Assembly: GCA_016869975.1 (NCBI GenBank)
Contig: VGCZ01000021.1
Location: forward strand, 1-64,000
Direction of reading: 5' to 3'
Origin: Alphaproteobacteria bacterium
Lineage (GTDB): Bacteria > Pseudomonadota > Alphaproteobacteria > Reyranellales > Reyranellaceae
Length of the DNA stretch: 64,000 bases
Below are positions 63,825 to 64,000 of this stretch, piece by piece. The notes beneath the pieces were generated by a model. It saw only the letters and a list, made by a program, of their open reading frames with translations. It was not told where the DNA came from and made no database searches. The translations under genes and the position numbers were made by a program. Positions within the stretch are counted from its first letter, which is position 1. Each line of letters begins with the position of its first letter.

Positions 63825-64000
63825 GCCGCTCCGGCCACCATTGCCTTCTCTCGATGGCCGAGCCTGCGCCAGCGCGGGCCCGGCCGAGCGCGCGATCCGT
63901 CGTGTGCCGCGGGCTCGAGGGCATGGCGGATATGAGCCCGCCGGGCCTCCGCAGTATGGCCCGGACGGCCACAGCCATGGGCTTTGACCATTGCAAAAAA
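63825..64000. other. Window end, no gene seen
   Basis: The 176 bases after the M48 stop hold no frame that can be supported; a minus-strand frame through it overlaps the peptidase gene and has shadow-like composition. The window ends in six A residues (63995-64000), which might be a contig edge or a terminator-like run. Confidence 0.4.

Noticed and set aside
63825-64000. Minus-strand gene entering the window from the right end
   Set aside because: The candidate frame (63484-63996) runs through the M48 active-site coding region and lacks any recognisable domain.

Overview
This is a high-GC (roughly two thirds G+C by eye), gene-dense stretch of what looks like an alphaproteobacterial chromosome. 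Pointers to that group are an ethylmalonyl-CoA mutase of about 660 residues, a MeaB-type GTPase, Tct/Bug-type tripartite tricarboxylate transport genes, a Liv-type ABC transporter, many acyl-CoA, GMC and amidase genes, and separate glyQ/glyS genes. A metabolically versatile soil or water organism of the Rhodospirillales/Reyranella type is plausible, but genus level cannot be settled from this window.

Layout. (1) 1-3454 is a decayed accessory segment of visibly lower GC beside a tRNA-Pro(CGG) gene at 3455-3530. It holds the 3' end of an IS5-type transposase, a sugar O-methyltransferase gene with an internal stop, a small CxxC protein gene with a frameshift, and an ATP-dependent DNA ligase (LigD-type) gene broken by stops and an internal deletion. 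(2) 3703-14273 is catabolic: an isocitrate lyase/PEP mutase superfamily enzyme, two flavoproteins (DAO-type and GMC), a C45-type acyltransferase, an amidase, SelO, and a tandem acyl-CoA dehydrogenase pair. (3) 14397-19660, minus strand, is a branched-chain amino acid type ABC transporter operon (binding protein, LivH, LivM, LivG, LivF) ending with an SDR-like protein that lacks the catalytic Tyr. (4) 19760-22989 has a small hypothetical protein, apt, a tartrate/isopropylmalate dehydrogenase-like gene and a mandelate racemase-like gene. (5) 23113-32289 is an acyl-CoA handling operon (VOC protein, AMP-ligase, quinone oxidoreductase, PaaI thioesterase), two divergent amidohydrolases, and a TctB-TctA-TctC uptake operon. 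(6) 32435-39128 has a DAO-type flavoprotein, an exported trypsin-like protease, a cupin, a small membrane protein, an RraA-like aldolase and a divergent LysR/Bug pair.

(7) 39150-48877 is mostly housekeeping: polyprenyl diphosphate synthase, a TrmN6-like methyltransferase, an S49 peptidase, glyQ, glyS and ppdK. Embedded here is a free-standing small protein (42249-42734) whose motif pattern resembles the OspF/SpvC phosphothreonine-lyase fold and the lyase domain of class III lanthipeptide synthetases; it is the most intriguing protein in the window. (8) 48942-58300 has meaB, a second SDR without its Ser/Tyr, a second GMC enzyme, a hotdog thioesterase, a Nudix protein, a cupin/VOC operon facing a TetR gene across a clear palindromic operator, a TTC38-like TPR protein and a second amidase. 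(9) 58345-59049 holds two small genes of lower GC and unknown function. (10) 59057-63824 has ethylmalonyl-CoA mutase, a small exported protein, and a DUF898 membrane protein next to an M48 metallopeptidase.

How it fits together. Uptake systems (Liv, Tct/Bug) supply organic and amino acids; amidases, amidohydrolases, flavoproteins and acyl-CoA enzymes convert them to CoA thioesters; ethylmalonyl-CoA mutase, probably chaperoned by MeaB, points to acetyl-CoA assimilation through the ethylmalonyl-CoA pathway; PpdK links pyruvate and PEP. Between genes there are at least four families of palindromic repeats, including a perfect 31-bp inverted repeat at 52354-52430 and a mirrored doublet at 40278-40417. 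No CRISPR array, prophage, complete IS or clearly assembled new system was found.
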